Origin: Parasphingopyxis sp.
Lineage (GTDB): Bacteria > Pseudomonadota > Alphaproteobacteria > Sphingomonadales > Sphingomonadaceae
Direction: 5' to 3'
Assembly: GCF_028279465.1 (NCBI RefSeq)
Contig: NZ_JANQNS010000015.1
Coordinates: 248,001-312,000, forward strand
Length of the DNA stretch: 64,000 nucleotides
Part shown: piece after piece, positions 48,658 through 59,608 of the stretch
How the letters are laid out: every line of letters begins with the position of its first letter
Position numbering within the stretch: position 1 is the first letter of the stretch
Program-made: the position numbers and the translations under genes
The notes under the pieces: generated by a model
What the model was told of the DNA's origin: nothing
Database searches by the model: none
The model's input: only the letters and a program-made list of their open reading frames with translations

Positions 48658-50166
48658 TCAGCTTTCCGCGCCGCGCCGCCGGGCCAGTTCGCGCAGATTG
48701 CTCTCATGGCCGCTGCGGTCGAGACTGTAGAAGCTGATAAAGCCGATCATCGCCATCCAGAGCGCAAGAATCGTCGGTACATAGACCGCGCCGAGATCCC
48801 AAAGCGTGTCTTCGGGCACTTCGCCCTGTACCGCACCTGCCGCGAGTCCGGCACCGGCGAGGACAAAGCCCGCCGCCACGATGCCGAACCCTTCGCCCCA
48901 TTTGCGCATGAAGGTGGAAGCCGCGAAGAACAGGCCCTCGGACCGCCGCCCGGTCTTCACTTCTGCCTGTTCGACGAGGTCTGCGATCATCGAAGCGGCG
49001 AGAATCTGGTAACAGATGATCAGTCCGACATCGATCGTGTTGGCGATTAGGTAGAACCAGAAGATGAAGGGCGACTCATTGTCTGGCAAGACGCCGATCA
49101 GCCTGAGGAAGATCGGCATGGGCGAGCCGATAAAGGCGATGAGGCCGATAATGATGGCGCCGCGCTTCTTGCCGAGCTTGCGTGTGACGATGGGCGCAAG
49201 GGTCGAGCCGATGATCGCCGATATGAACACGCCGAAGGTGATTACGCCGAGCTGCTGCGGGCTGAAGCCCCAGAAATAGGTCGCGAAGTAAAAGGCGAGC
49301 CCGGCGGCAAGGCCGCTCGCCGTCCAAGCAAGCAGCGCGGCGCAGAACAGCACGATAAATGACCGGCTCGAAAGCGTTTCGAATATCTCGCGAAAAATCT
49401 TGCCGAGCGTCAGATCGCGCTTCGGTGGGGGCGCTTGCAGATGGGGAATACGGGAATGTGTGCCGAGAGCTGACACCATGATCGCTGTGAAAATCAGTCC
49501 GGAGGCGATCATGCTGTAGAATGAATAGGCTTCGGGATTGAATTGGCCATTGGGAATGGTCACGGTCGCGAAAGCCGGAAAGATCAAGGCGAAGTTGATG
49601 ACCGTCATCGCGTTACCGCCCGTCCAGCCGAAATAATAGCGGAAGCCGAGCAGCGAGCTTCGCTCGTCATAATCCTGGGTCAGTTCGGGGGTGAGCGCGG
49701 TGTTGGGCGTTTCGAAAAAGGTGATGAAGGTGCGGATGATCACCGCGAGGACGACGATATACCAGAAGAGCGCCGTGTCGCTCCAGCCGGTTGGCGGGTT
49801 CCAGATGAAATAATAGCTGACCGATATCGGCACTGCCGCGATATACATGAAGGGGTGGCGCCGGCCCCAGCGGGAGCGGAGATTGTCCGACCAATAGCCG
49901 ACGATCGGATCGCTGAACGCGTCGGAAATCAGCGCGATCAGGATCGCCAGGCTGACGAGCAGCGCATCGACGCCGATGACCTGCGCGTAGAAGAGCAGCA
50001 GAAAATATTTGAGGCCGCCGTCTTTCACGCCATAGGCGACTGAACCGAATCCATAAGCGAGCTTCGTGCCGAGCGAGAGCTTTTTCGAGGCGCCGCTATC
50101 AGCAGGTGCCGGTTGCAGCAGTTCGCGTTCCTGGGCCAGCTGGCCCGAGGCGGGCGGTTCTTTCAT
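48658..50166 (-). CDS. MFS transporter, GPH (glycoside–pentoside–hexuronide) family
   Basis: A 502-residue carrier with 12 membrane helices. The family signatures DAFSDPIVGYWSDNLRSRWGRRHPFM (loop 2–3) and KLAYGFGSVAYGVKDG at the N-terminus are those of the GPH symporters. The N-terminal 35 residues are polar. No sugar-catabolism gene is next to it, and the substrate cannot be read from the sequence. The leader upstream carries a strong hairpin-terminator and possible structured RNA (50237–50404), so its transcription may be controlled there. Confidence 0.9.
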   Translation of the reverse strand: MKEPPASGQLAQERELLQPAPADSGASKKLSLGTKLAYGFGSVAYGVKDGGLKYFLLLFYAQVIGVDALLVSLAILIALISDAFSDPIVGYWSDNLRSRWGRRHPFMYIAAVPISVSYYFIWNPPTGWSDTALFWYIVVLAVIIRTFITFFETPNTALTPELTQDYDERSSLLGFRYYFGWTGGNAMTVINFALIFPAFATVTIPNGQFNPEAYSFYSMIASGLIFTAIMVSALGTHSRIPHLQAPPPKRDLTLGKIFREIFETLSSRSFIVLFCAALLAWTASGLAAGLAFYFATYFWGFSPQQLGVITFGVFISAIIGSTLAPIVTRKLGKKRGAIIIGLIAFIGSPMPIFLRLIGVLPDNESPFIFWFYLIANTIDVGLIICYQILAASMIADLVEQAEVKTGRRSEGLFFAASTFMRKWGEGFGIVAAGFVLAGAGLAAGAVQGEVPEDTLWDLGAVYVPTILALWMAMIGFISFYSLDRSGHESNLRELARRRGAES

Positions 50167-50236
50167 ACAGGCTACCTCTCACGCGACTTTTCTTTTGTTA
50201 TGAAGGCAATGATCGCGGGTGGCAAATGCGCGTCCC

Positions 50237-50271
50237 AAAACGAAAGTGCCCGGACCGTGAGGTCCGGGCAC
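50237..50271 (-). terminator. strong intrinsic terminator on the minus strand
   Basis: The perfect 11-base-pair stem GTGCCCGGACC at 50246–50256 pairs with 50261–50271 around a four-base loop. On the minus strand it is followed by TTTCGTTTT (plus 50237–50245). The other strand has no T run after the hairpin, so termination should be for minus-strand transcripts entering from above 50272. It lies 71 bases before the transporter start codon. Confidence 0.75.
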
Positions 50272-50404
50272 AAGCGTGACGAACTTGGGTTCGCCCCCTT
50301 TTTGTGGCTCCCGTGTCGCGCACATGCCTTCCCCTCAAGGCGTGCAGCGGGGAACCTCCCTGAACCACGGCCAAAGGCGCGTGATTGATGTCGAGCGTGC
50401 TAAG
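50237..50404 (-). ncRNA. candidate structured RNA ending in an intrinsic terminator (gap 50167–50568)
   Basis: The 402-base gap between the transporter and proS has no credible gene. On the minus strand it can form a long rod. Paired elements (plus coordinates) are GCCTT/AAGGC (50326–50330 with 50337–50341), GCAC/GTGC (50320–50323 with 50342–50345), TCCC/GGGA (50309–50312 with 50350–50353), and GTGG/CCAC (50304–50307 with 50365–50368). The last two enclose a large one-sided bulge at about 50354–50364. The rod ends at the terminator at 50246–50271, so a transcript of about 170 bases is plausible. The shape recalls 6S RNA, but I cannot identify the family; it could instead be the leader of the transporter mRNA. 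Confidence 0.4.
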
Positions 50405-50428
50405 CCATGACTCTGGTCCTTGTCATGG
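50405..50428. repeat. inverted repeat near the proS promoter region
   Basis: CCATGAC (50405–50411) and GTCATGG (50422–50428) form a perfect seven-base inverted repeat with a ten-base centre. It lies at the 5' end of the candidate RNA, within the divergent promoter region shared with proS. It could be a regulator site or a small RNA hairpin; there is no further evidence. Confidence 0.4.
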
Positions 50429-50568
50429 GGTTAGCCGCATTTCTGCCACAATAAGTTGGCGGCTGTGACGTCAACGCAACAGCGGCGTACCGGCGTTGAT
50501 GCTTGCGGCGGGCAGGCATGCACCCTAGAGACGCGCAATATCATCGGCCCATTTTCGGACCCATCATC

Positions 50569-51888
50569 ATGCGCCTGTCCCGCTATTTTCTGCCCGTTAC
50601 CAAGGAAACACCCGCCGATGCGGAGATCATCAGCCACAAGCTGATGCTGCGCGCCGGGCTGGTGCGCCAGACATCGGCCGGCATCTATGCCTGGCTGCCG
50701 CTCGGCCATCGTGTGCTCCGCAAGATCGAGCAGATTGTGCGTGAGGAGCAGGACCGGATCGGCGCGGCCGAGATGCTGATGCCGACTCTGCAATCGGCCG
50801 ATCTGTGGCGCGAGAGCGGCCGCTACGATGCCTATGGGCCGGAGATGCTGCGGATCGAGGATCGGCAGGGGCGCGACCTGCTCTACGGCCCGACCAATGA
50901 GGAAATGATCACGGCGATCTTCAAGGATGGGGCGCGCAGCTATCGCGACCTGCCGAAGATTCTCTACCATATCCAGTGGAAGTTTCGCGACGAGATCCGT
51001 CCGCGTTTCGGCGTGATGCGCGGCCGCGAATTTCTGATGAAGGACGCCTACAGTTTCGATCTGGACGAAGCCGGCGGCCGGGTCAGCTATAACAAGCAGT
51101 TCGTGGCCTATCTGCGCACTTTTGCCCGGATGGGGCTGCGCGCCATTCCGATGCAGGCGGATACCGGGCCGATCGGTGGCGATCTCAGCCATGAATTCAT
51201 CATCCTCGCGCCCTCGGGCGAGAGCGAGGTCTTTTTCCATAAGAGCTGGGAAGAGGCGCGCTCGGCGGAACACTACAATGTCGATGTGGAAGACACCGAC
51301 GCGCTTCAGGCCTTCGTCGACAGCATGACAGCCGAATATGCGGCGACCGATGAGAAGCGGGACGAAGCGCGCGAAGCGGAGATGGGCGACGATCTGCTCC
51401 GGTCGCGCGGCGTCGAGGTCGGCCATATTTTCTTCTTCGGCGACAAATATTCGAAGGCGATGGGCCTCAAGGTCTCGGGCAAGGACGGTTCGATGGTGAC
51501 GCCGGTCATGGGCAGCTATGGCGTCGGCGTCTCGCGATTGGCCGGGGCTATCATCGAGGCGAGCCATGACGATGATGGTATTATCTGGCCCGAGGCAGTC
51601 GCACCTTATAAAGTCGGTCTCATCAATATGCGCGCCGATGACGACGCCTGTGTGGCGGCGGCCGACGACCTTTACGCGAAGCTCGAAGCCGCGGGCGTCG
51701 AAGTGCTTTACGATGATCGCGACGAGCGCGGCGGCGCGAAATTCGCGACGATGGATGTGATCGGACTGCCCTGGCAGTTGATCGTCGGCCCGCGCGGGCT
51801 GAAAAATGGTGTGGTCGAGTTAAAGCGGCGTTCAACCGGCGAGCGTATGGAAGTGTCTCCCGAGGTCGCTTTGGAGACACTTGCATGA
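50569..51888 (+). CDS. proS: proline–tRNA ligase
   Basis: A 439-residue class II synthetase of the short alphaproteobacterial type, without the editing insertion domain of E. coli ProRS. Motif 1 is in [24 protein letters not shown], motif 2 in [25 protein letters not shown], and motif 3 in [17 protein letters not shown]. The C-terminal anticodon-binding domain follows ([22 protein letters not shown]). The ATG at 50569 gives [10 protein letters not shown], the usual start. It overlaps the lolC start by four bases. Confidence 0.96.
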   Translation: MRLSRYFLPVTKETPADAEIISHKLMLRAGLVRQTSAGIYAWLPLGHRVLRKIEQIVREEQDRIGAAEMLMPTLQSADLWRESGRYDAYGPEMLRIEDRQGRDLLYGPTNEEMITAIFKDGARSYRDLPKILYHIQWKFRDEIRPRFGVMRGREFLMKDAYSFDLDEAGGRVSYNKQFVAYLRTFARMGLRAIPMQADTGPIGGDLSHEFIILAPSGESEVFFHKSWEEARSAEHYNVDVEDTDALQAFVDSMTAEYAATDEKRDEAREAEMGDDLLRSRGVEVGHIFFFGDKYSKAMGLKVSGKDGSMVTPVMGSYGVGVSRLAGAIIEASHDDDGIIWPEAVAPYKVGLINMRADDDACVAAADDLYAKLEAAGVEVLYDDRDERGGAKFATMDVIGLPWQLIVGPRGLKNGVVELKRRSTGERMEVSPEVALETLA

Positions 51889-53135
51889 TCCTGTCCCGCC
51901 ATGAGCGGATGATCGCGAAACGCTATTTGCTGCCCGGCAAGGGCGAGCGGTTCATCTTCGTCGTCGCGTCGATCAGCTTCGTCGCGGTGATGCTGGGCGT
52001 GATGGCGCTGGTCGTCGTGATGAGCGTGATGAACGGTTTTCGCGCCGACCTGTTCGACAAGATTGTCGGGCTCAATGGTCATGCTGTGATGCAGGGCTAT
52101 GGCGGGCGGCTGCCGGACTGGCGCGAAATCCTCGAAGAATCGCGGCAGACCGAGGGCGTGGTCTCCGCGACGCCGCTGATCGAACAGCCGCTGATGGCGA
52201 GCTATGACGGGCGGGTCGAAGGCGTCCTCGCGCGCGGTATGCAGGTCGAGGACATCCGCGCTAACGAGACGATCAACGAGAATATCGTCGCTGGTGATAT
52301 GGAGCGCCTGACGCCGGGGAGCAGCCGGGTGGCGATTGGTTCACGGCTGGCAACGGCGCTCGGCGCGGTGACCGGCGGACAGATCAGCCTGATTTCGCCG
52401 CAGGGACGTTCGACGCCATTTGGCACGGTGCCACGGATCGTATCCTATGAGGTGGCCGCGATCTTCGAAGTCGGCGTCTATGATTTCGACAAGGCCTTCG
52501 TACTGATGCCGATGGAGGACGCGCAGACGCTCCTGCTGCTCGAAGACGCGGTCGGCATGATCGAATTCGACACGACCGATCCGGAGAATGTGAGGGAGAT
52601 ATTGGAGCCGATCGCCCGCAACTATGCCGCGCAGGGTGTGCTCACCGACTGGCGCGAGATGAACAGCCAGCTCTTCGACGCGCTGGCGGTCGAGCGCGTG
52701 GTGATGTTCTGGGTGCTCTCGCTGATCATTCTTGTCGCCGTGTTCAATATCCTCTCCTCGTTGATCATGCTCGTGCGCGCGAAAAAGCGAGACATCGCGA
52801 TCATGCGGACGATGGGCGCGTCGCGCCGCTCGATGATGAAAATCTTCCTGACAATCGGCATGACGACGAGCACGCTCGGTACGCTGGCGGGGCTGGGCCT
52901 CGGTTTCCTGCTGCTGCACTTCCGGCAGAATGTCGTGAATTTCGTGCAGGCGGTGACGGGCCAGAATCTCTGGGACCCGTCGGTACGCTTTATTACCGAG
53001 CTACCGGCGCGCACCGATCCGTTCGAGATATTGGCGATCGTCGGGCTGGCACTCGGCTCGGCCTTTGTGTTCACGCTCTACCCGGCGTTCAAGGCGGCGA
53101 GCACCGATCCGGTGCAGGTGCTGCGCTATGAGTGA
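51885..53135 (+). CDS. lolC: lipoprotein-releasing ABC transporter permease LolC/LolE
   Basis: A 416-residue permease with four membrane helices: one near 20–45 ([27 protein letters not shown]) and three after residue 270, around a large periplasmic domain. The FtsX-like end ([48 protein letters not shown]) is typical. Sphingomonads commonly have a single LolC/E-type permease, which would form a homodimer here. It transfers lipoproteins to LolA in the periplasm. It is coupled to proS and lolD by overlaps. Confidence 0.94.
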   Translation: MILSRHERMIAKRYLLPGKGERFIFVVASISFVAVMLGVMALVVVMSVMNGFRADLFDKIVGLNGHAVMQGYGGRLPDWREILEESRQTEGVVSATPLIEQPLMASYDGRVEGVLARGMQVEDIRANETINENIVAGDMERLTPGSSRVAIGSRLATALGAVTGGQISLISPQGRSTPFGTVPRIVSYEVAAIFEVGVYDFDKAFVLMPMEDAQTLLLLEDAVGMIEFDTTDPENVREILEPIARNYAAQGVLTDWREMNSQLFDALAVERVVMFWVLSLIILVAVFNILSSLIMLVRAKKRDIAIMRTMGASRRSMMKIFLTIGMTTSTLGTLAGLGLGFLLLHFRQNVVNFVQAVTGQNLWDPSVRFITELPARTDPFEILAIVGLALGSAFVFTLYPAFKAASTDPVQVLRYE

Positions 53136-53814
53136 GACGGTTCTCGAAGTCCGCAATCTCGCGCGGAGCTTCGAACAGGGCGGCGTGATCATCGAGGTGC
53201 TGCGCGGCGTCGATATCTCGATCCGCAGGGGCGAGATCGTCGCGCTGCTCGGGCCGTCTGGCTCAGGCAAATCGACGATGCTGCAGGCCGTCGGTCTGCT
53301 CGAAGGCGGATTCAGCGGTTCGATCGCCATCGACGGCGAACAGGCGGGCAATCTCGAAAACGACGCGCGCACCCGGCTGCGGCGCGATCATCTTGGGTTC
53401 GTCTACCAGTTCCATCATTTGCTGCCCGATTTCTCGGCCAAGGAAAATGTGATCATCCCGCAGCTGATCCGCGGCGCGATGCCGGACGAGGCCGAGACGC
53501 GCGCCGCGGCATTGCTCGACCGGCTTGGCCTCCGCCATCGCCTCGATCATCGCCCCTCACAGCTGTCGGGCGGCGAGCAGCAGCGCGTTGCGGTTGGCCG
53601 CGCGCTCGCGAACCGGCCCTCGCTCGTCCTTGCCGATGAACCGACCGGCAATCTGGATGAAGCGACGGCCGATATCGTGCTCGGCGAATTTCTCTCGCTC
53701 GTCCGCGAGGAGGGGAGTGCGGCGCTGATCGCGACGCATAACGAACGGCTCGCGAAAAAGACCGATCAGGTCTATCGTCTCCATGAGGGCCATCTGGAAA
53801 GGGAAGCCGCATGA
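53128..53814 (+). CDS. lolD: lipoprotein-releasing ABC transporter ATP-binding protein LolD
   Basis: A 228-residue ABC ATPase driving the LolC/E complex. Walker A is GPSGSGKST, the Q-loop is [11 protein letters not shown], the signature is [15 protein letters not shown], Walker B is [12 protein letters not shown] and the switch His is in IATHNERLA. The ATG at 53128 overlaps the lolC stop by eight bases and its stop overlaps the peroxidase start (ATGA). Confidence 0.97.
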   Translation: MSETVLEVRNLARSFEQGGVIIEVLRGVDISIRRGEIVALLGPSGSGKSTMLQAVGLLEGGFSGSIAIDGEQAGNLENDARTRLRRDHLGFVYQFHHLLPDFSAKENVIIPQLIRGAMPDEAETRAAALLDRLGLRHRLDHRPSQLSGGEQQRVAVGRALANRPSLVLADEPTGNLDEATADIVLGEFLSLVREEGSAALIATHNERLAKKTDQVYRLHEGHLEREAA

Positions 53815-54287
53815 GCGTTCATGACTATGCCGTGAAGCTGCCTGACGGGGCCGAAAGGCAGCTCGCTGACTATGCGGGCAAGACGGTGCTCATCGTCAAT
53901 GTCGCCTCGAAATGCGGGTTCACGCCGCAATATGCAGGGCTCGAAGAGCTGTACCGCAAATATAAGGATCGCGGGTTCGAAATCCTCGCTTTCCCCTGCA
54001 ACCAATTCGGCGCGCAGGAGCCTGGCGATGCCGAGGAAATCGAGAATTTCTGCACGCTGACCTATGACGTCACCTTTCCGCTGTTCGCCAAGATCGACGT
54101 GAATGGCAGCAAGGCCGATCCGCTGTTCGCGCATCTGCGAGAGCAGAAACGCGGCCTGATGAGCGACCGGATCAAGTGGAACTTCACCAAGTTTCTCGTC
54201 GATGCGAGCGGCAATGTCGTGCAGCGCTATGCGCCGACGACCAAGCCCTATCAGATCGAAAAGGATATCGTGGAGTTGCTCGACTAG
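53811..54287 (+). CDS. glutathione peroxidase family protein
   Basis: A 158-residue thiol peroxidase with the reactive Cys35 in [12 protein letters not shown], the conserved [14 protein letters not shown] containing the second Cys and Gln region, and the WNFTKFLVD motif. It uses Cys rather than selenocysteine. In bacteria such enzymes often use thioredoxin. It starts within the lolD stop codon, so it is likely the last gene of the proS-lolC-lolD transcript. Confidence 0.93.
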   Translation: MSVHDYAVKLPDGAERQLADYAGKTVLIVNVASKCGFTPQYAGLEELYRKYKDRGFEILAFPCNQFGAQEPGDAEEIENFCTLTYDVTFPLFAKIDVNGSKADPLFAHLREQKRGLMSDRIKWNFTKFLVDASGNVVQRYAPTTKPYQIEKDIVELLD

Positions 54288-54365
54288 AGCGTCCCGCCGG
54301 GGCCTATCCACCGTCCTCTATTTGTTCTCGTTTCGCGAATCGCATCTCCGCCCCATATTGAGCGG

Positions 54366-57300
54366 ATGTCCGCCGCGCCTTTCGTCCCGCTTCGTATCTT
54401 CTCGGCCTATACGATGCTCGAAGGCGCGATCCAGCCCAAGAAGATCGCCGCCCGCGCCCGCGAGCTGGGTTTCCCGGCGACGGCGCTTGTGGATCGTAAC
54501 GGGCTTTATGCCGCCATGCCTTTTTGTGCGGCCGCATTCGATACGGGTGTGCAGCCGATTATCGGTACGATGCTGGCGGTCGCCCGGCCCGGTCGCGCCG
54601 AGAGCGAAGACCCGGTGATCGATTGGCTCCCGCTGCTCGCGCAGGATGAGAGAGGGTACGAAAATCTCTGCGCGCTGGTGTCGGAAGCGCATCTCGACCG
54701 GCCGCTCGAAGAACCGCCGCATGTGCCGTTTGAAGTGCTGGAAGGCCGTACGGATGGATTGATCGCGCTGACGGGTGGCGGCGAGGGGGCGTTGGCGCGG
54801 CTCTTCGAGGGCGAACAGACCGAGGCTGCGCTTGCCTATGCCGAACGGCTGATCGCGCTGTTTCCGGGCCGGCTCTATGTCGAGATCAGCCGGCGCGGCG
54901 ATCCGGTCGAGGAGGCGAGCGAGGAGGCGCTGCTCGATCTCGCCTATGCGCGCGATCTGCCATTGGTCGCGACCAATCCCGCCTTTTTCCAGCAGCAGGA
55001 TTTCCATGCCGCGCATGACGCGATGCTGTGTATCGCGGACAGCAATTATGTCGAAAGCGATGATCGCCGGCAGAGCCCGGAAGAGGGCTGGATGGTGCCG
55101 CATGAGGCGATTGAGGAGCGGTTTCGCGACCTGCCCGAGGCGCTCGCCAACACCCTCGTCATCGCCCAGCGCTGCGCCTTTGCCGCGCCGAAGCGCGATC
55201 CGATCTTGCCCAGCGTTGCCGGCGATCTTGACGGTGAGTCCGCGCAGCTGCGGGCGGATTCGCGCAAAGGCCTAGAGGAGCGCCTCGTCGCGATCCATGG
55301 CGATGCGCTGGCCGACGACATTCGGGCGCCCTATCTCGAACGGCTCGAATATGAGCTCGATATCATCATCGAGATGGGCTTTCCCGGCTATTTCCTGATC
55401 GTTGCCGATTTCATTAAATGGGCGAAGGCGGAGGGGATTCCGGTCGGGCCGGGGCGTGGGTCGGGCGCGGGGTCGGTCGTCGCCTGGGCGCTGACGATCA
55501 CCGATCTCGATCCGCTCGAGCTTGGCCTGCTGTTCGAACGCTTCCTCAATCCCGAACGCGTGTCGATGCCCGATTTCGATATCGATTTCTGCGAAACGCG
55601 TCGCGGCGAGGTCATTCGTTACGTGCAGGAGAAATATGGCCGCGATCAGGTTGCCCAAATCATCACCTTCGGGACGATGAAGTCGCGCGCCGTGCTGCGC
55701 GATGTCGGGCGGGTGCTGCAGATGCCTTATGGACAGGTCGATCGGCTGACCAAGATGGTGCCCAACCATCCGACCGATCCCTGGACCTTGGAACGTGCGC
55801 TTAACGGCGTTTCGGAGTTCGAGACCGAGTATAAGACCGACGCGGACGTCAAGAAACTCGTCGATCTCGCGATGAAGCTCGAAGGCCTGCCGCGCCACAG
55901 CTCGACCCATGCGGCAGGCGTGGTGATCGGCGACCGCAGGCTCGATAAGCTCGTGCCGCTCTATCGCGATCCGCGTTCCGATATTCCCGTCACCCAGTTC
56001 GACATGAAAAATGTCGAAAAGGCAGGGCTGGTGAAGTTCGACTTTCTCGGGCTGAAGACGTTGTCGGTGCTGAAAAAGGCGGTGCAGCTGTTGGCGCAGC
56101 GTGGGATCAGCGTCGATCTCGATCGGCTCGGCTGGGACGATGACGAGGTCTACAAGCTGCTCCAGAGCGGCAACACGGTCGGGGTATTCCAGCTGGAATC
56201 TGAAGGCATGCGGCGCACGCTGGCCGCCGTGAAGCCGACCTGTTTTGAAGACATTATCGCGCTCGTCTCACTCTATCGACCGGGTCCGATGGACAATATC
56301 CCGATGTTCGGCGCGCGGAAGAATGGCGCGGAGGCAATCGAATATCCGCATCCCGATCTCGAGCCGATCCTGAAGGAAACCTACGGCATCTTCGTCTATC
56401 AGGAACAGGTGATGGAGGCGGCGAAGACGCTGGCCGGTTACAGCCTGGGTGATGCCGACTTGCTGCGCCGCGCGATGGGCAAGAAGATCCAGGCGGAGAT
56501 GGATGCGCAGCGCGACCGGTTCGTTTCGGGCTGCGCGAGCAACAATATACCCTCGGGCAAGGCCAACGAGCTGTTCGACTTGATCGCCAAGTTCGCCGGT
56601 TACGGCTTCAACAAGAGCCATGCCGCCGCCTATGCGCTGATCGCCTATCAGACCGCCTGGCTGAAAACCCACTATCCGCACGAATTCTTCGCGGCGTCCA
56701 TGTGCTACGACATGGGTAATACCGACAAGCTCGGCATCTTCCTTGAGGACATCCGGCGCACGCGCGACGAGGATACGGGCGAGCCTATCGTCTGCCTGCC
56801 GCCCTGTGTGAACGAGAGCGCGGCGCTGTTCTCGGTCGAGCCGTATGGTGCCGGTCACGCGGTCCGCTATGCGCTCGCCGCATTGAAGGGCGTCGGGCAG
56901 AAGGCGATGGAGCAGCTCGTTGCCGAGCGTGAGGCCGAGGGCAAGTTCGCCAGCCTCGATGATTTCGCGGCACGGGTTGATCCGCACCTGCTCAACAAAC
57001 GCCAGCTCGAAAGCCTCGCGGGCGCGGGCGCGTTCGATGGGCTGGAGGACAACCGACCGGCCGTGTTCGCTGCAGCCGAGACGATCCTCGCCATCGCGTC
57101 GAGCGCCGCCGATGCGCGCGAGACGGGGCAGGGCGGATTGTTCGCCGATGCCGGCGAGAGCGATATCGCGCATATCCGGCTATCGCAGGAGGTGCATTGG
57201 CCGCTTGCCGAGCGGATGGCGCAGGAGAAGGAAGCGTTTGGCTTCTATTTCTCCGGCCATCCGGTTGATAATTTCAAGCATCTGGCCGACGCTTATGGCG

Positions 57301-57896
57301 CGCAGAGCTATGGCGCGCTTTGCGCCATGCCCGCGCCGGCGGCGGGCGGGCGCGTCACCGAGATCATGGCCGGCATGGTCGAAACCGTCCGCAAGCGTAC
57401 CTCGCGGCGGGGCAATCCGTTCGTGACGGCGACGCTGTCCGATGCATCGGGGCAGTTTTTCGCGAGCGCCTTCGATGACGGCCCGCGGCTTGCGCTCGAA
57501 GAGGCGGCGAAGAGCGGCAAGTGCGGTCTGCTCAATGTCGAGCTCGATTGGCAGCCCGGCGAAGATATGCCGCGCGTGACGGTCCAGCGTTTCCAGCCCT
57601 TCGAAGATCTCGCGAACCGCAAGCGCGTCATGATGACTATATCGATTGCCGATCCGGCTGCCCTCTCGTCCGTTGCCGAAGCGCTTGGTGAGAATGCGGG
57701 CGGGCGCGGCACGGTCGTTTTCGAGGCGGCATTGCCCAAGGGCGGCAGTGCGCGCGTCGTGCTCGGCCGCCAATTCTGTCTCGATGCGGAGATCAGCGAG
57801 AAGATCGCGCAGCTTCCCGGAGTCATCGAAGCGCAGCTTGCGCCCGATACCGGGGCGGTCGATGAACAGCGCCCGCCGCTCGCGCTCGTTTCCTGA
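54366..57896 (+). CDS. dnaE: DNA polymerase III alpha subunit
   Basis: The 1176-residue replicative polymerase. Order: PHP domain (1–280), palm-thumb-fingers (GRGSGAGSVVAWALTITDLDP; catalytic Asp residues in PDFDIDFCE), a duplicated helix-hairpin-helix and OB region (TVRKRTSRRGNPFVTATLSD) and the C-terminal part. In the PHP domain the usual first histidines (H-L-R-V-H-S) read P-L-R-I-F-S, so the metal site of the PHP exonuclease is lost. Proofreading must come from the DnaQ subunit. The ATG at 54366 follows a 78-base gap. Confidence 0.97.
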   Translation: MSAAPFVPLRIFSAYTMLEGAIQPKKIAARARELGFPATALVDRNGLYAAMPFCAAAFDTGVQPIIGTMLAVARPGRAESEDPVIDWLPLLAQDERGYENLCALVSEAHLDRPLEEPPHVPFEVLEGRTDGLIALTGGGEGALARLFEGEQTEAALAYAERLIALFPGRLYVEISRRGDPVEEASEEALLDLAYARDLPLVATNPAFFQQQDFHAAHDAMLCIADSNYVESDDRRQSPEEGWMVPHEAIEERFRDLPEALANTLVIAQRCAFAAPKRDPILPSVAGDLDGESAQLRADSRKGLEERLVAIHGDALADDIRAPYLERLEYELDIIIEMGFPGYFLIVADFIKWAKAEGIPVGPGRGSGAGSVVAWALTITDLDPLELGLLFERFLNPERVSMPDFDIDFCETRRGEVIRYVQEKYGRDQVAQIITFGTMKSRAVLRDVGRVLQMPYGQVDRLTKMVPNHPTDPWTLERALNGVSEFETEYKTDADVKKLVDLAMKLEGLPRHSSTHAAGVVIGDRRLDKLVPLYRDPRSDIPVTQFDMKNVEKAGLVKFDFLGLKTLSVLKKAVQLLAQRGISVDLDRLGWDDDEVYKLLQSGNTVGVFQLESEGMRRTLAAVKPTCFEDIIALVSLYRPGPMDNIPMFGARKNGAEAIEYPHPDLEPILKETYGIFVYQEQVMEAAKTLAGYSLGDADLLRRAMGKKIQAEMDAQRDRFVSGCASNNIPSGKANELFDLIAKFAGYGFNKSHAAAYALIAYQTAWLKTHYPHEFFAASMCYDMGNTDKLGIFLEDIRRTRDEDTGEPIVCLPPCVNESAALFSVEPYGAGHAVRYALAALKGVGQKAMEQLVAEREAEGKFASLDDFAARVDPHLLNKRQLESLAGAGAFDGLEDNRPAVFAAAETILAIASSAADARETGQGGLFADAGESDIAHIRLSQEVHWPLAERMAQEKEAFGFYFSGHPVDNFKHLADAYGAQSYGALCAMPAPAAGGRVTEIMAGMVETVRKRTSRRGNPFVTATLSDASGQFFASAFDDGPRLALEEAAKSGKCGLLNVELDWQPGEDMPRVTVQRFQPFEDLANRKRVMMTISIADPAALSSVAEALGENAGGRGTVVFEAALPKGGSARVVLGRQFCLDAEISEKIAQLPGVIEAQLAPDTGAVDEQRPPLALVS

Positions 57897-57984
57897 TTTC
57901 GCGCTTTCCTGATCCATGGGGGCTGGACGATTGCCCGCCAGTGGCTAAACTGCGCCAAAAATCAGCACTATCGAGAGGATGACC

Positions 57985-59583
57985 ATGCTTGGAGGAATGC
58001 AGAATGCGCCGCTGCGCATCAGCAATATTATCGATCATGCGGCGAAGGAGCACGGCACACGCGAGATCGTGACGCGCTGGGCCGACGGCAGCACGACCCG
58101 TTCGAACTGGGCCGGCATCGCCGAAGATGCCCGCAAATTCTCCCAGGCTCTCGAAAAACTCGGCATGAAGAAGGGCGACCGGATCGCGACGCTGGCGATG
58201 AACCATGCGCACCATCTATCGGCTTGGTACGGGATCAGCGGGATGGGTGGCGTCGTTCATACGATCAATCCGCGGCTCTTCGCGGAGCAACTTGTTTACA
58301 TCATGAACCATGCCGAGGACCGGATTCTGCTGTTCGACAAGATGTTCGAACCGATCGTCGACGGCGTGAAGGATCAGCTCAAGACGATTGAGCATTTCAT
58401 CCTGTTCGACGGTGAAGGCGACTATCCGACCTTCCGCGCGCTTACCGATGCCGAAGATGGCGATTATGAATGGGTCGACGGCGACGAGCGCGAGCCGTGC
58501 GGTCTCTGTTACACGAGCGGTACGACCGGCAATCCCAAGGGCGTGCTCTACGAACATCGCTCGAACGTGGTCCATGCGATTACCGAGGGACAGCCCGATG
58601 CCATGAACCTGTCGCAGCGCTCGGTCATGCTGCCCATCGTGCCGATGTTCCACGCCAATGCCTGGGGCTTGCCCTTTGCCTGCGCCGTGACGGGATCGAA
58701 GATGGTCTTCTCCGCCTCCAACGATGGCGGCGTGCTGCACAATCTGATGCTCGACGAGGGCGTCACGCATTCCGCCGGTGTGCCGACCGTCTGGCTGGCC
58801 ATGTTCGCCCATATGGACGCGAACACGGTCGATTATGGCAAGCTCGAAATGGTCGTGATCGGCGGGTCGGCTGCACCGCGCGCGATGATCGAACGGCTGA
58901 TGAACGCGGGCGTCTATGTCCTCCACGCCTGGGGCATGACCGAAACCTCGCCGATCGGCACGATCGGGATGCGTCCGCCGAACTGGGATGAGCTCAGCTT
59001 CGACGAGAAGGTCGATATCATCTGCAAGCAAGGCCGCACGCCGTTCGGCGTCGAAATCCGTGTCGTCGATGACGACGGAAACGAACTGCCGCGCGACGGC
59101 GAAAGCTCGGGCAGCCTCCATGTGCGTGGGCCCTGGGTGCTGGATCAATATTTCCAGGACGATGGCGGCAAATGTGTGGGCGACGACAATTGGTTCGACA
59201 CCGGCGACGTCGCGGTCATCCATCCCGATGGCTGTATGCAGATCACGGATCGTGCGAAGGATGTGATCAAGTCCGGCGGCGAATGGATCAGCTCAATCGA
59301 GCTTGAAAATGCCGCAGTGGGTTGCCCGGGCGTTGCCGAAGCAGCGGCTGTCGGCGTCTATCACCCGAAATGGGACGAACGGCCACTGCTCCTGATCGTC
59401 AGGAAAGAGGGTGCGGAACTCAGCGGCGACGATGTCATCGACTATCTCACGGACAAGGTTGCCAAATGGTGGTTGCCCGACGAGGTAAAATTCGTCGATG
59501 AGTTGCCGCATACGGCCACCGGCAAGATCCTGAAACGCGCGCTGCGTGACGAATATAAGGATTACAAGCTGGAAACGGCCTGA
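57985..59583 (+). CDS. long-chain fatty acid–CoA ligase / AMP-binding enzyme
   Basis: A 532-residue acyl-adenylate-forming enzyme, probably activating fatty or related carboxylic acids with CoA. The P-loop is [17 protein letters not shown], followed by [40 protein letters not shown], and the catalytic Lys region [17 protein letters not shown] prefer the ATG at 57985 because AGAGG is six bases upstream; an ATG at 57979 is almost on top of that site. Substrate chain length cannot be read from the sequence. Confidence 0.93.
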   Translation: MLGGMQNAPLRISNIIDHAAKEHGTREIVTRWADGSTTRSNWAGIAEDARKFSQALEKLGMKKGDRIATLAMNHAHHLSAWYGISGMGGVVHTINPRLFAEQLVYIMNHAEDRILLFDKMFEPIVDGVKDQLKTIEHFILFDGEGDYPTFRALTDAEDGDYEWVDGDEREPCGLCYTSGTTGNPKGVLYEHRSNVVHAITEGQPDAMNLSQRSVMLPIVPMFHANAWGLPFACAVTGSKMVFSASNDGGVLHNLMLDEGVTHSAGVPTVWLAMFAHMDANTVDYGKLEMVVIGGSAAPRAMIERLMNAGVYVLHAWGMTETSPIGTIGMRPPNWDELSFDEKVDIICKQGRTPFGVEIRVVDDDGNELPRDGESSGSLHVRGPWVLDQYFQDDGGKCVGDDNWFDTGDVAVIHPDGCMQITDRAKDVIKSGGEWISSIELENAAVGCPGVAEAAAVGVYHPKWDERPLLLIVRKEGAELSGDDVIDYLTDKVAKWWLPDEVKFVDELPHTATGKILKRALRDEYKDYKLETA

Positions 59584-59608
59584 GCGGGCACGGCGGGCAT
59601 AGATCGCG

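Noticed and set aside
50237-50404. Direct naming of the intergenic RNA as 6S RNA or a known riboswitch
   Set aside because: The rod-and-bulge shape is suggestive, but I cannot match conserved sequence. The 6S gene is normally next to zapA, and no cobalamin, TPP or SAM core was found.
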